Shown: positions 8,468-17,097, counted from the first letter of the stretch. The stretch is 40,247 bases of DNA from JBDRHL01 sp043816955 (GCA_043816955.1 JBDRHL010000169.1:1-40247), one strand, 5' to 3'. Translations and numbers: made by a program. The notes: generated by a model from the sequence alone, not told the origin.

Positions 8468-9643
8468 ATGAAAACCGGATATGTTCAGCGTTATCAGCGG
8501 GACTTTGAATCGTTTTATCCTAATGGGAGGGCTTTTGCCTTTTATAAAGGTCGAGTTGCACTTTATGCGATCTTACGCGCCCTGGATATTCAGCCGGGAG
8601 ACGAGGTAATCATGCCGGGTTTTACATGTCTGGTGGACGCGACACCGGTTAAATACCTTGGAGCCAAGCCTGTATATGTAGATATAGATGAAGATATCTA
8701 TAACATGGACCTGGGAAAGCTGGAGGAAAAGATTACAGACAGAACCAAAGTGGTAATTGCTCAGCATACGTATGGCTACCCATTAGAAATGGACTTGCTT
8801 CTTGAAATAGCCGGAAAGCATAATTTCAAGATAGTTGAAGACTGTTGTCACACTTTCGGTTCAAAATATAAGAACCGTCTTGCCGGAGCCTTCGGAGATG
8901 CGGCCTATTTTTCGAGCCAATGGAATAAGTTATACACGACCGGGATAGGGGGGGTAGCGGTTCTTTATAACGAATCGGATATCCGGAAATTAGAACAGAT
9001 ATGTAATGTCGAGCTGGGTAAAGCCGGCTTCAAGGATGTGTCACTGCTTTTTCTTGAATTGCTGGCGCATAAAATGATTCTATATCCCCAGAGCAGCGCA
9101 TTACTTCAGAAGTTGTTCCGCTGGTTATCTGGAAAAGGTTTGATAGTTGGTTCAAGCAGTAAGAAGGAACTGGCTTCGGAAGCAGGCTGCAATGTGAACA
9201 TGCCTGAGGAGTTTTTTACAGCAATGTCTGCTTTACAAGCCAGAACAGGTATATCTCGATTAAAAATGATCGACAAGAATATTTGTCACCGGAAGAAAAT
9301 TGTGAAGATTTATGATGATATTCTGGCCGAACGGGGCTGGCGAGTTACAAAGTATAGTGATTACATAGAGCCGGTGCTGGTTCGTTATCCTGTTTTGGTG
9401 GATAACAAGAAAAAAACGCTTGAACTTGCCGAAAGCAGGTTTGTCGAATTGGGGGACTGGTTTGTATCGCCGCTTCATGATGAAGTTAAGAATTTTGAGA
9501 TTTATGATTATATTCCCGGCATGTGCCCCATAGCAGAAAAGATATGCAAGCATGTTGTAAACCTGCCTGTTCACCAGAGAGTTTCCGAAAAACAGGCGAT
9601 CAGGACCGCGAAGTTTATTTGCCAATTTGAACAGTTCAGATAA
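8468..9643 (+). CDS. DegT/DnrJ/EryC1/StrS-type PLP sugar aminotransferase
   Basis: The 391-residue enzyme (from ATG 8468) belongs to the fold-type I family that aminates keto-sugars bound to nucleotides. Visible marks are GRVALYAILRAL near 28-38, PGDEVIMPGFTC at 43-54, IVEDCCHTFG at 122-131 with the PLP-contacting Asp125, and SSQWNKLYTTGIGG where Lys154 is the expected Schiff-base lysine. GTG codons at 8441 and 8444 would add 8-9 residues; AAGGGA at 8450-8455 is slightly far (12 bases) from the ATG, so the start is uncertain. It probably supplies an amino sugar for the polysaccharide. The FemAB-like gene follows 18 bases later on the same strand. Confidence 0.87.
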   Translation: MKTGYVQRYQRDFESFYPNGRAFAFYKGRVALYAILRALDIQPGDEVIMPGFTCLVDATPVKYLGAKPVYVDIDEDIYNMDLGKLEEKITDRTKVVIAQHTYGYPLEMDLLLEIAGKHNFKIVEDCCHTFGSKYKNRLAGAFGDAAYFSSQWNKLYTTGIGGVAVLYNESDIRKLEQICNVELGKAGFKDVSLLFLELLAHKMILYPQSSALLQKLFRWLSGKGLIVGSSSKKELASEAGCNVNMPEEFFTAMSALQARTGISRLKMIDKNICHRKKIVKIYDDILAERGWRVTKYSDYIEPVLVRYPVLVDNKKKTLELAESRFVELGDWFVSPLHDEVKNFEIYDYIPGMCPIAEKICKHVVNLPVHQRVSEKQAIRTAKFICQFEQFR

Positions 9644-9661
9644 AAAGGGAGCCAAGAGAGA

Positions 9662-10687
9662 GTGAATATTCAAGTTGTTGAAAACTTTGATTTGCGATAC
9701 GATTCCTTTATCAGTGGTTTTGATGATGGGAGAATCTGTCATCTGCCTGCCTGGAGTCAGGCGGTGACAAAAGATACAGGTCTGAAATCTTTTTATCTTG
9801 CTGCGATTGATGATGAATCGCTGCTTGGAGTATTTCCTTTGGTATATGTGAATAGTAAACTTTTCGGCAGGTTTCTTGTGTCGCAGGCATTCAGTGATTA
9901 TGGGGGGATGCTTGCTGTAAATGAAAAGGTGCGCGAGTCGCTGTTTTATAAGGCTTTGGAAACAGCAAAAGAGACTCGCTGCAAGATGATAGAATTTCGA
10001 AACATAACAGCCTTACCTTATGATCTGCATCTGTGGGAGGATAAGATTACAATGGTGCTGCCTTTGGATCCGGATCCCGAGAAAATCTGGAAATCCTTTA
10101 ATCCGAAGGTTAGAAATCAGGTTCGAAAGGCGCAAAAATCAAATATTACCGCTTCAAACGGCCGACTGGAGCTTCTCGACGATTTCTATAAGATATATAC
10201 GAAAAGGATGCACGAACTGGGTACGCCGGCATACCCGAAAAAGATTCTGAAAAATCTTTTAGCGGCGTTTCCTGAAAGAGGAAGGATTTTTGTTGTTAAA
10301 CTTAAGGGGTTGACACTTGGAGCGGGATTAACCTTTTACTTTAACGGCTTTGTTGAGATGCCTCTGGCTAGTACCAATACAGATTATAATTCCATTTGCC
10401 CGAATAATCTTCTGTACTGGAGTGTTATTGAGTACTATTGTTTGAAAGGGGCCGGGTATTTTGATTTCGGCAGATGCACGGTGGAAGGTCCGACATACAG
10501 ATTCAAAAAACAGTGGGGCGCAGATCCGGTTCAGCTAAACTATCAGTATTGGACAGTTGAAGGCCAGGAGCTTAACATACTGAGCCCGGCGAATCCGAGA
10601 TACAAAAGGAGAATTGAATTGTGGAAAAAAATGCCTTTGTGGTTTACCCGGATAGTTGGGCCTATGATCAGCAAGAACCTGCCATGA
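9662..10687 (+). CDS. FemAB-like transferase of the PEP-CTERM-associated type
   Basis: The gene starts with GTG, with AAGGGAG at 9645-9651 upstream, and encodes 341 residues. It is a GNAT-fold FemAB-related protein. The late block YFDFGRCTVEGPTYRFKKQW is close to the signature I associate with the PEP-CTERM-system FemAB family (TIGR03019). In such loci these proteins accompany exosortase and exopolysaccharide genes, but their reaction is not established; transfer of an aminoacyl or acyl group is presumed from the FemAB relationship. It follows the aminotransferase on the same strand and ends 17 bases before the convergent deacetylase gene. Confidence 0.8.
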   Translation: MNIQVVENFDLRYDSFISGFDDGRICHLPAWSQAVTKDTGLKSFYLAAIDDESLLGVFPLVYVNSKLFGRFLVSQAFSDYGGMLAVNEKVRESLFYKALETAKETRCKMIEFRNITALPYDLHLWEDKITMVLPLDPDPEKIWKSFNPKVRNQVRKAQKSNITASNGRLELLDDFYKIYTKRMHELGTPAYPKKILKNLLAAFPERGRIFVVKLKGLTLGAGLTFYFNGFVEMPLASTNTDYNSICPNNLLYWSVIEYYCLKGAGYFDFGRCTVEGPTYRFKKQWGADPVQLNYQYWTVEGQELNILSPANPRYKRRIELWKKMPLWFTRIVGPMISKNLP

Positions 10688-10704
10688 GGCCGCTCAGCCC
10701 GAGG

Positions 10705-11559
10705 CTATATGAAATTGTTTTTCCGCAATATATTGATGACGGACGTGAAGTCAAAACTCTGCAGTAGATACCTGACTCGCTTTTTGCCGTTTTTGCAATT
10801 GTAATAATGACGGAATTTTCTGTACGGGGATATTTCCCTGATTAAGGGTATTTCGGGGCCGACTTCGTAAGGGTGGATATAGAATACACAGGGTCGGCCT
10901 TTAGAGTTGATTTTTCTCATTAGCATTTTTGTAAGCCATAACGGATACAACCTGAAGTATCCACCGCCTGCCAATTGTATTCTATTTCCAAGTATTTCTA
11001 CTGTGCTCATCGGTACTTCGATAAGCTGGTTTGGCAGTTGAATTATTTCGCTTGAAGCATCTTTTATGCCGTAAACATCATGTAATCCAACCGGATAGAT
11101 GCTTGAATCATAAAGAAAGCCCAGTTCTTTTAATATATCGAGGGCCCACAAAGATTTATTTGTTATGGAAAAATCCGGGGCTCTGAATCCATACACCTTT
11201 TGGCCGGAGACGTCCTCCAGTGATTTTTTTGCGGTCGAGAGGTTTTCGCGGAAATTCTCCTGCTCAAGATTAAAGATGCGAACATGTGCATAGTTATGAC
11301 ATCCGATTTCGTGGCCTGCATCGGCAACCGTTCTGATCAGGCGGGGTATATCCCTGGCTATTCTTCCGACAAAAAAGAAGGTGGCTTTTACGCCCGCTTC
11401 TTCCAGCAATTGCATGACGTAATGGGTGTTTTCCTCGATTTCATGATTCTCTTTGGAACTATCAATGTATTTTTCGGGTATATTGAAACTCTGAACATTT
11501 GATTCTACGAATCCCTCTACGTCGATGGTAAATGCGTTAAGCACCGAAGGTTTTTTCAT
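10705..11559 (-). CDS. NodB-type polysaccharide deacetylase, XrtA/PEP-CTERM-associated type
   Basis: The 284-residue product has the NodB homology domain. Motif 1 is FTIDVEG with Asp13, motif 2 is GHEIGCHNYAH with metal-binding His88 and His92, and motif 3 is FRAPDFSI near 125-132. The FTIDVE opening and the C-terminal extension with VFYIHPYEVGPE fit the deacetylase family (TIGR03006-like, with a DUF3473-like tail) found in exosortase-linked exopolysaccharide loci. It removes N-acetyl groups from polymer or lipid-linked sugars. There is no clear signal peptide, as is common in this subfamily. In canonical members the residue after FTIDVE is Asp; here it is Gly. The WecA-like gene lies upstream on the same strand, 78 bases away. 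Confidence 0.85.
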   Translation of the reverse strand: MKKPSVLNAFTIDVEGFVESNVQSFNIPEKYIDSSKENHEIEENTHYVMQLLEEAGVKATFFFVGRIARDIPRLIRTVADAGHEIGCHNYAHVRIFNLEQENFRENLSTAKKSLEDVSGQKVYGFRAPDFSITNKSLWALDILKELGFLYDSSIYPVGLHDVYGIKDASSEIIQLPNQLIEVPMSTVEILGNRIQLAGGGYFRLYPLWLTKMLMRKINSKGRPCVFYIHPYEVGPEIPLIREISPYRKFRHYYNCKNGKKRVRYLLQSFDFTSVINILRKNNFI

Positions 11560-11637
11560 ATGACTGCCCGGTAGTAATGCTTAAAAAAATTGTCAAAATG
11601 AACAAAGGCGGTTAATTCCGGAAACAGCATGGGATGA

Positions 11638-12792
11638 TCAACCCAAGTTCTTTTTTATTGCTCCTCGGATACCCTGCATTTTCAGAAATCCCTTTTTCAC
11701 TACAAAAAGTGCCGAGATCGATATCACGAAAATATAGACAATCGCGGCGTAGCGTGTCCTTATCTGGCTCATTATAACGCCCAGCAGACCATAGAGTCCG
11801 GTGATCAAATAACAAATTATCACGGTTTTTTTCAGTGAGATGCCTCTGTCTATCATCTGGTCGTAGATATGGCCTCTGTCCGAGACAAAGAGCGGTCTTT
11901 TATTCAACAGTCTTCTTGCCAGTGCAACGGCGGTGTCGAGGATGGGCAGGCCGAAGATTATTATTGAGGCCATCCACCATCTTGGGATTTTTTCCGCAAA
12001 GATTACCATAATGGAAGCTATTATGAAACCGAGCAGCATACTGCCGGCGTCACCCATAAAGATTTTTGCGGGATGGCGGTTGAAGGGGAGAAAACCGAGC
12101 ACCGCTCCGAGGAGGCTGAGGCAGATGATGATGACAACTGGATCGCCGACGACGCTGAAATCCCATGTTGACAGGTGTATTCCAATAAGCAGCATAGCAA
12201 CTGTTATGATGATTGTTACACCTGCACAGAGTCCATCAAGTCCGTCGAGTAGATTAAGAGAATTTGTAGCGCCCAGGACAGAGATGATGATAAAGGCCAC
12301 GCCAAAAAGGAATTCTATATTGTCTGACAGCTTGAATGTAAATAGTATAAAGAACCAGTTTATGGCAGGTCTGATGCCGATAATGATGATCAGGGAAGCG
12401 GCGACGAGCTGGCCGAGGATCTTTTGCCAGGGCCTTATCTCGAAGATATCATCGATTACACCAATGACGCATGCAATAGTGGCTCCTGCGAGGATTCCGA
12501 GCAGCCATCTGAAGGCATCGGGAAAATACTGTTCGTTTCTGATATTGTAGAGACCGGCGAAGATGCCTACGGTAAGGCCGATTAACATTCCGATACCGCC
12601 TAGATATGCGACGGGTTCTTTGTGGGTTTTTACGAGATTGTCGGGTTTGTCGACAACACCGAGTTTTATGGCGATTTTTTTGCAGAGGGCGGTAGCAGCA
12701 AGGCCTGAGAGAAGAGAAGAGAGTAAAATAGGCCAGAAACGCAGTACCCAGGATGCGGGTCTGGCGGGTCCTATAACGTTTTCAAAAATCAT
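11638..12792 (-). CDS. WecA/TagO-like polyprenyl-phosphate sugar-1-phosphate transferase
   Basis: This 384-residue protein has about ten to eleven membrane helices and the PNPT family motifs: GVIDDIFEIRPWQK (DDxxD-type metal site), ATNSLNLLDGLDGL (NxxNxxDGxDG), and KIFMGDAGSMLLGF. It transfers a HexNAc-1-phosphate from a UDP-sugar to undecaprenyl phosphate and so can start a lipid-linked glycan. The loop that usually reads HIHH in WecA reads GHIYDQM here, so the histidine cluster thought to contact the sugar is largely missing; specificity may differ. An extended -10 promoter lies about 45 bases upstream. It is divergent from a second type of initiating transferase. Confidence 0.9.
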   Translation of the reverse strand: MIFENVIGPARPASWVLRFWPILLSSLLSGLAATALCKKIAIKLGVVDKPDNLVKTHKEPVAYLGGIGMLIGLTVGIFAGLYNIRNEQYFPDAFRWLLGILAGATIACVIGVIDDIFEIRPWQKILGQLVAASLIIIIGIRPAINWFFILFTFKLSDNIEFLFGVAFIIISVLGATNSLNLLDGLDGLCAGVTIIITVAMLLIGIHLSTWDFSVVGDPVVIIICLSLLGAVLGFLPFNRHPAKIFMGDAGSMLLGFIIASIMVIFAEKIPRWWMASIIIFGLPILDTAVALARRLLNKRPLFVSDRGHIYDQMIDRGISLKKTVIICYLITGLYGLLGVIMSQIRTRYAAIVYIFVISISALFVVKKGFLKMQGIRGAIKKNLG

Positions 12793-12837
12793 GTATATGG
12801 TTCCTGTTTATTCTCGGTTTTTAGTTCATCTGCGGAT

Positions 12838-12846
12838 ATTATAGCA
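12838..12846 (-). promoter_or_regulatory. Extended -10 promoter for the WecA-like gene
   Basis: Read on the minus strand, this is TGCTATAAT: a perfect -10 hexamer with the TG of an extended -10. No good -35 hexamer is seen at 16-18 bases upstream, which extended -10 promoters can tolerate. It would start transcription just upstream of the WecA-like gene. A plus-strand -10-like TATTAT overlaps it at 12837-12842, which could serve the divergent sugar transferase. Confidence 0.45.
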
Positions 12847-12896
12847 GCAGGTTGGAAATAAATCTACCTTATTAAGATGCGACAAGGGTCGGCCTG

Positions 12897-13514
12897 ATGG
12901 TATTATATGCTTGGGTTAAACGTTTTTTCGATGTCTTTACAGCCTTGGCGGGAATAATAATTCTGCTGCCGGTTTTTGGCGTGATTTTTATTGCGATTCG
13001 GCTGAGCAGCAAGGGTAGTGTGATCTTCAGGCAGGAGCGAGCGGGTAAGGGAGGAAAGGCGTTTGTTTTCTATAAATTTCGCACAATGAGGAGCGATGTG
13101 GATCCTTTTGGGCCTAGTCCCAAGTCCGGCATGGATGATCGGTTGACCGCGACAGGGCGGTTTCTTCGTGAGTATTCTCTTGACGAACTTCCTCAATTGT
13201 TTAATATACTGAAAGGAGATATGAGTTTCGTGGGGCCGAGGCCGTTATACGTTTCGCAGGTATCGGAGTGGAGCGAACGGCAGAAAAAGCGGTTAGAGGT
13301 TAAACCCGGCTTGACAGGGCTGGCGCAAATCTCGGGGCGAGGCAGGCTTACACGCGAGGAAAAGCTCGAACTCGATGTTCAGTATGTGGAAAGGCAGGGT
13401 CTGCTTTTCGATATAAAGCTGATTTTGTATACGTTTGGGCAGGTTTTCAGACGTAAAGATATTTATGAAGACAAATACTCAAAAAGGGAACGGACAAGGG
13501 GGCAGGCGGATTAA
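12897..13514 (+). CDS. Bacterial sugar transferase (PglC/WcaJ-like phosphoglycosyl transferase)
   Basis: This 205-residue monotopic enzyme has one N-terminal hydrophobic hairpin (about 11-31) after the basic KRFFDV opening, then the family blocks VIFRQERAGKGGKAFVFYKF, RTM, the catalytic-type DELPQL and SFVGPRPL, and PGLTGLAQISGRG. It moves a sugar-1-phosphate from an NDP-sugar to undecaprenyl phosphate. It is the short form without the extra helices of WcaJ. AAGGG at 12884-12888 is 8 bases before the ATG. The 3' end overlaps the KamA-like gene, so the two are probably coupled. Confidence 0.92.
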   Translation: MVLYAWVKRFFDVFTALAGIIILLPVFGVIFIAIRLSSKGSVIFRQERAGKGGKAFVFYKFRTMRSDVDPFGPSPKSGMDDRLTATGRFLREYSLDELPQLFNILKGDMSFVGPRPLYVSQVSEWSERQKKRLEVKPGLTGLAQISGRGRLTREEKLELDVQYVERQGLLFDIKLILYTFGQVFRRKDIYEDKYSKRERTRGQAD

Positions 13515-14694
13515 GTATAGAAAGCGTGGTAAAGTGGCGCTAAGACTGAACGATCATACCGGTTGCGGCAAGGCCGGTTACATATCGAATATTGGAGATA
13601 TTGCAGGGCTGAAGGAGTCGAAAATTGACCAGCTTAATGCGGTAACAGAGAAGTTTCCATTTCGAAGTAACGAGTATTATCTTTCCCTGATTAACTGGGA
13701 CGATCCCGATGATCCGATACGACGAATTATTATTCCGGATGTCGAGGAACTTCATGGGTGGGGCAGGCTTGACCCGTCGGATGAGAAAGCATACGTGATT
13801 ATGCCGGGCCTGGAACATAAATATAATTCGACGGTTCTGCTTCTTGTCAGCAATATCTGCGACGGTATATGCAGATATTGCTTCCGAAAGCGTGTTTTTC
13901 TTGAACCGCAGAACGAGTACCTTCGCGATATTCCGGCAGCTTTGAAATATATCAGGGGACATACCGAAATAACCAACGCCCTTCTGACCGGCGGGGACCC
14001 ATTGATGCTGCCAAGTGAGAAACTGGCGGATATTGTAGGTCAGCTTCGGCAAATCGAGCATGTGCAGATAATCCGTATTGGAACACGAATGCCGGTTTTT
14101 AATCCCTGCCGGATAATCGAAGACCATGAATTGCTGAAGATGATAAATAAATACAGCACCGATGAAAAGAAGATATACATCGTTACACATTTCGATCATC
14201 CCAGGGAAATTACCGACATTGCGATAAAAGGCGTAAGCCTGATGCAAAAGGCAGGTGCGGTTGTTGTAAACCAGACACCGCTTATACGGGGGGTGAACTC
14301 AAATCCAGAGGTTCTTGCAGAGCTGTTTGCGAAACTTTCCTACGTTGGAATTGCTCCGTATTATGTTTTCCAGTGCCGACCGGCTTTGGGCAACAGGGCT
14401 TATACGGTTCCAATCGAGGAAGGTTATGAGATTTTCGAGGCAGCAAAATCGAAAGTGTCAGGACTGGGGAAACGGGCCAAATTCGTAATGTCGCACTCCA
14501 CCGGAAAGATTGAGATTGTGGGAAAAACCGCGGGTTTGATATACTTCAAATATCACCGCGCTGCTGACGATGCCGACAGCGGCCGGTTCCTCATATTCAA
14601 AAACAATCCGAAAGCGTACTGGCTGGATGACTATAACGAAGTTATTGCCGATTATCCGGTGGATATGCCTTACAGGACTTATGGGCCTGAATAA
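13465..14694 (+). CDS. KamA-family radical SAM aminomutase-like protein, substrate unknown
   Basis: The 409-residue protein is a radical SAM enzyme of the lysine 2,3-aminomutase family. The [4Fe-4S] cysteines are in CDGICRYC (codons 13858, 13870 and 13879), followed by FRKR. LLTGGDPLML and THFDHPREIT are family blocks, and a lysine in STGKIEI (codon 14506) aligns with the PLP lysine 337 of clostridial lysine 2,3-aminomutase. The two aspartates that hold the lysine side chain there (Asp293 and Asp330) align with Arg (codon 14377) and Ser (codon 14491), so lysine is an unlikely substrate. In glutamate 2,3-aminomutase the first position is also basic. The start is uncertain: a TTG at 13435 and a GTG at 13534 are also in frame. 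It overlaps the sugar transferase by 50 bases. Confidence 0.85.
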   Translation: MKTNTQKGNGQGGRRIKYRKRGKVALRLNDHTGCGKAGYISNIGDIAGLKESKIDQLNAVTEKFPFRSNEYYLSLINWDDPDDPIRRIIIPDVEELHGWGRLDPSDEKAYVIMPGLEHKYNSTVLLLVSNICDGICRYCFRKRVFLEPQNEYLRDIPAALKYIRGHTEITNALLTGGDPLMLPSEKLADIVGQLRQIEHVQIIRIGTRMPVFNPCRIIEDHELLKMINKYSTDEKKIYIVTHFDHPREITDIAIKGVSLMQKAGAVVVNQTPLIRGVNSNPEVLAELFAKLSYVGIAPYYVFQCRPALGNRAYTVPIEEGYEIFEAAKSKVSGLGKRAKFVMSHSTGKIEIVGKTAGLIYFKYHRAADDADSGRFLIFKNNPKAYWLDDYNEVIADYPVDMPYRTYGPE

Positions 14695-14759
14695 AAGGCC
14701 GATGATACAAAGCATAGATTCTTTATTAAGCAAAATCACAAATATAAACGGAGTGGTCA

Positions 14760-16376
14760 GTGTTTGTGTATAAGTTTTGTATTCGCAAGATCATGCTGTT
14801 CCTTATATTGTTGAGTACTACAGGGCTTTGTGTGCTGAAGCCTGGTGAGATACTGGTTGTGGTTAACGAAGATATTGCAGCATCAGTGCGAGTCGGAGAA
14901 TATTACTGCCTAAAGCGCATGGTGCCACAGGATAATATTGTTCGGCTTCATCTGGGAGGTGAGCTTGTTGATACGATAAGCCGAAAGGATTATGATGAGA
15001 AGCTTGCAGGCCCGGTGCGAGAGTTACTGGATAGAGTTGAGTATTCGGGCAGGATAAGGTGCCTGGTTACGACATATGGTGTGCCTTACAAGGCCGGGCG
15101 TGGCGGTCCGGTGATGGGGCCGGAAGGTAACGCGGAGGAGTTGGAGCTGCTTTACGCTCAGAAGGGTGAGAAATTGCGGGCGGTTATTTCACAACTGCAG
15201 CTTGTCGGATTCAGCGAGTTGAAAGAGCCGATGCAGGTGGGTGAGCTGCATGGTATTGAAGAGATTTTGAAGAAATTGAATTACTATGACCGGCAGGCAT
15301 TGGGGCGGATAGAGGAGTTTAAGGATAGCACGGCCAGGGGCAACCACGTAAAGAAGTGGTTCGAATGTTACAGCAGGCTGTATGGAGTATCGTCAGCGCT
15401 TAAGGCTGCGCGAGGACACGGATACGAGGATTTGATTGCGGGCGACAAATTTGTGGGCAAGTATAGGGCCGAGGAGCAAAAAGATCGCGAGGTTATCACA
15501 GCCGGGCTGATAGAAAAGTGGGATGTGAGCACTCGTCTGATGAAAGGATATTACAAATCTCTTGAGAAGATTGCGGGACTGGCGGGTCTGTTGGCCCAGT
15601 TGAGGGCGGATATTGACTATCTTGCCGGCAAGGAAACAGGCAGCTCGGTTGACAGTGAGCTGTCAATGGTTCGTTTTGATAAATACGAGCTTTACCGATG
15701 GCAGAAAAACGAGCTTTATGAGAATACCGATCCTACAGGCGTTCGGACGATAATGGTTTCCCGTCTTGACGGGCCGAGTGAGGCTGTTGCTAGGGGGTTG
15801 GTCGATAAGGCTATTGCAGCAGAAAGAAACGGACTGAATGGCAGGGCATATATTGATATGCGGGGCATAAAAGATGGGCAGGATTCCGGCTCGCCGGCGT
15901 ATTATGATCAATCGCTTGAGGATACGGCATTTTTGATAGGGATGCAGACTAAACTGCCGGTGGTGGTTGAGAGGACAAGTGCGGTTTTCGGGCATGGAGA
16001 GTGTCCCCTGACGGCGTTATACTGCGGCTGGTACAGCCTTGAAAAATATGTTGATGCATTCGATTTTGTCGATGGTGCAGTGGGGTACCATATAGCGAGT
16101 TTTGAGGCGGCAGATTTGCGTGATGCGAACAGTCCACAGTGGTGCGCCTCGATGCTTTGTGACGGGATAACGGCAACGCTCGGGTCGGTTGCTGAACCAT
16201 ATCTTCATTCATTTCCCGAACCTCGGCGGTTTTTTCTACAGTTAATTAAGGGCCGATGCGTGGTTGAAGCATTCTATATCGCAAAACCATTTAATTCCTG
16301 GCAATTGCTTTTAATTGCTGACCCGTTATACAGGCCTTTCAGAAATCACCAGGTTGCAGACATGAGCTTTCCGTAG
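14760..16376 (+). CDS. Exported TIGR03790-like protein of unknown function
   Basis: The gene starts with GTG; GGAG at 14750-14753 is 6 bases before it. The 538-residue product has a hydrophobic export segment near residues 11-26. The order of blocks EILVVVNEDIAASV, EYYCLKRMVPQDNIVRL, CLVTTYGVPYKAG, GVRTIMVSRLDGPS, AYIDMRG and AVGYHIASFEA matches my memory of the TIGR03790 family, which is scattered among planctomycetes, acidobacteria and other bacteria with large secreted proteins. No reaction is known for that family. The middle (about 140-320) is a long helical insertion. It follows the KamA-like gene on the same strand by 65 bases, and its last 38 bases overlap the convergent VanZ-like gene. 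Confidence 0.7.
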   Translation: MFVYKFCIRKIMLFLILLSTTGLCVLKPGEILVVVNEDIAASVRVGEYYCLKRMVPQDNIVRLHLGGELVDTISRKDYDEKLAGPVRELLDRVEYSGRIRCLVTTYGVPYKAGRGGPVMGPEGNAEELELLYAQKGEKLRAVISQLQLVGFSELKEPMQVGELHGIEEILKKLNYYDRQALGRIEEFKDSTARGNHVKKWFECYSRLYGVSSALKAARGHGYEDLIAGDKFVGKYRAEEQKDREVITAGLIEKWDVSTRLMKGYYKSLEKIAGLAGLLAQLRADIDYLAGKETGSSVDSELSMVRFDKYELYRWQKNELYENTDPTGVRTIMVSRLDGPSEAVARGLVDKAIAAERNGLNGRAYIDMRGIKDGQDSGSPAYYDQSLEDTAFLIGMQTKLPVVVERTSAVFGHGECPLTALYCGWYSLEKYVDAFDFVDGAVGYHIASFEAADLRDANSPQWCASMLCDGITATLGSVAEPYLHSFPEPRRFFLQLIKGRCVVEAFYIAKPFNSWQLLLIADPLYRPFRNHQVADMSFP

Positions 16377-17097
16377 TTTTTGCTTTTCGGATTTGCTCAA
16401 CCGTCAAACATGTAATCACAACCGTTACTATTGCAGCTATTGCGCTTAGTATATCGATATGATGAAGTCCTGTGCTTATTGTATGCCAGAGCGTTTGCTG
16501 GGTAATTAACAAGAGGATTGGCAGTACTGCGGCGGCAATCAGCCATTTTGTGGCTGGCGGTATTAAAGAGAATCGGCGTTTGATGTATTCGAGCCAGAGA
16601 AAGGTAAAAGCAGCGTAGGCGAACAAATGAAAGGTTGCGCTGACGGCTGGGAACTCGTCGGCGAGAGGCACTCGTGAAGGGGCTGCAATTATCAGAATTA
16701 GAGAAGCAGCGAGAATCAACAGCGCCGGCCAGAATGAAAAAGCTGTAAGCAGTGCCAAGGCAGTGATTGTACCGAACAAGTTGGCGTAGAAGTCCTTTAC
16801 GTCGACCATTCTTCCGACATATCCCTGCAGGTATTCATCCATAGCCCCGTACCAGACCATAACGGCGAGGGTCCACCAGACGGCGGTTTTTCTCCAATTT
16901 ACGCGTTTATAGGGACTTATACCTGTCCACCAGAGAAAGACGAGGAGCAGGTATGCCGAGAAATGCATAGTTTTATCGGACATATGGGTTTCTGCGACCC
17001 AAATTGGAATTCTAGGCAGGTGAGTCAGAACGAACAGGGCCGGCCAATAGAGCAGCAATGCGGTGAGGAAAAGCTTGTGACGTCGCAATAAGGACAT
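16339..17097 (-). CDS. VanZ-like integral membrane protein
   Basis: The 252-residue protein has about seven to eight hydrophobic segments. The block MDEYLQGYVGRMVDVKDFYA, followed by NLFG, matches the conserved core of the VanZ-like family (DE-x2-Q ... R ... D-x3-N-x2-G). VanZ proteins alter teicoplanin sensitivity in some Gram-positive bacteria, but the wider family has no settled role. In this position an envelope or polysaccharide role is only a guess. AGGA lies about 5 bases before the ATG. Its 3' end overlaps the preceding plus-strand gene tail to tail. It is divergent from the LAB_N gene. Confidence 0.82.
   Translation of the reverse strand: MSLLRRHKLFLTALLLYWPALFVLTHLPRIPIWVAETHMSDKTMHFSAYLLLVFLWWTGISPYKRVNWRKTAVWWTLAVMVWYGAMDEYLQGYVGRMVDVKDFYANLFGTITALALLTAFSFWPALLILAASLILIIAAPSRVPLADEFPAVSATFHLFAYAAFTFLWLEYIKRRFSLIPPATKWLIAAAVLPILLLITQQTLWHTISTGLHHIDILSAIAAIVTVVITCLTVEQIRKAKTTESSCLQPGDF

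Noticed and set aside
11933..12550. 205-codon plus-strand frame opposite the WecA-like gene
   Set aside because: Shadow of a membrane-protein gene; Met/Ile/Ser/Pro-rich translation without motifs.
13540..14247. 235-codon minus-strand frame opposite the KamA-like gene
   Set aside because: The plus-strand frame carries the full set of radical SAM motifs; the antisense translation has none.
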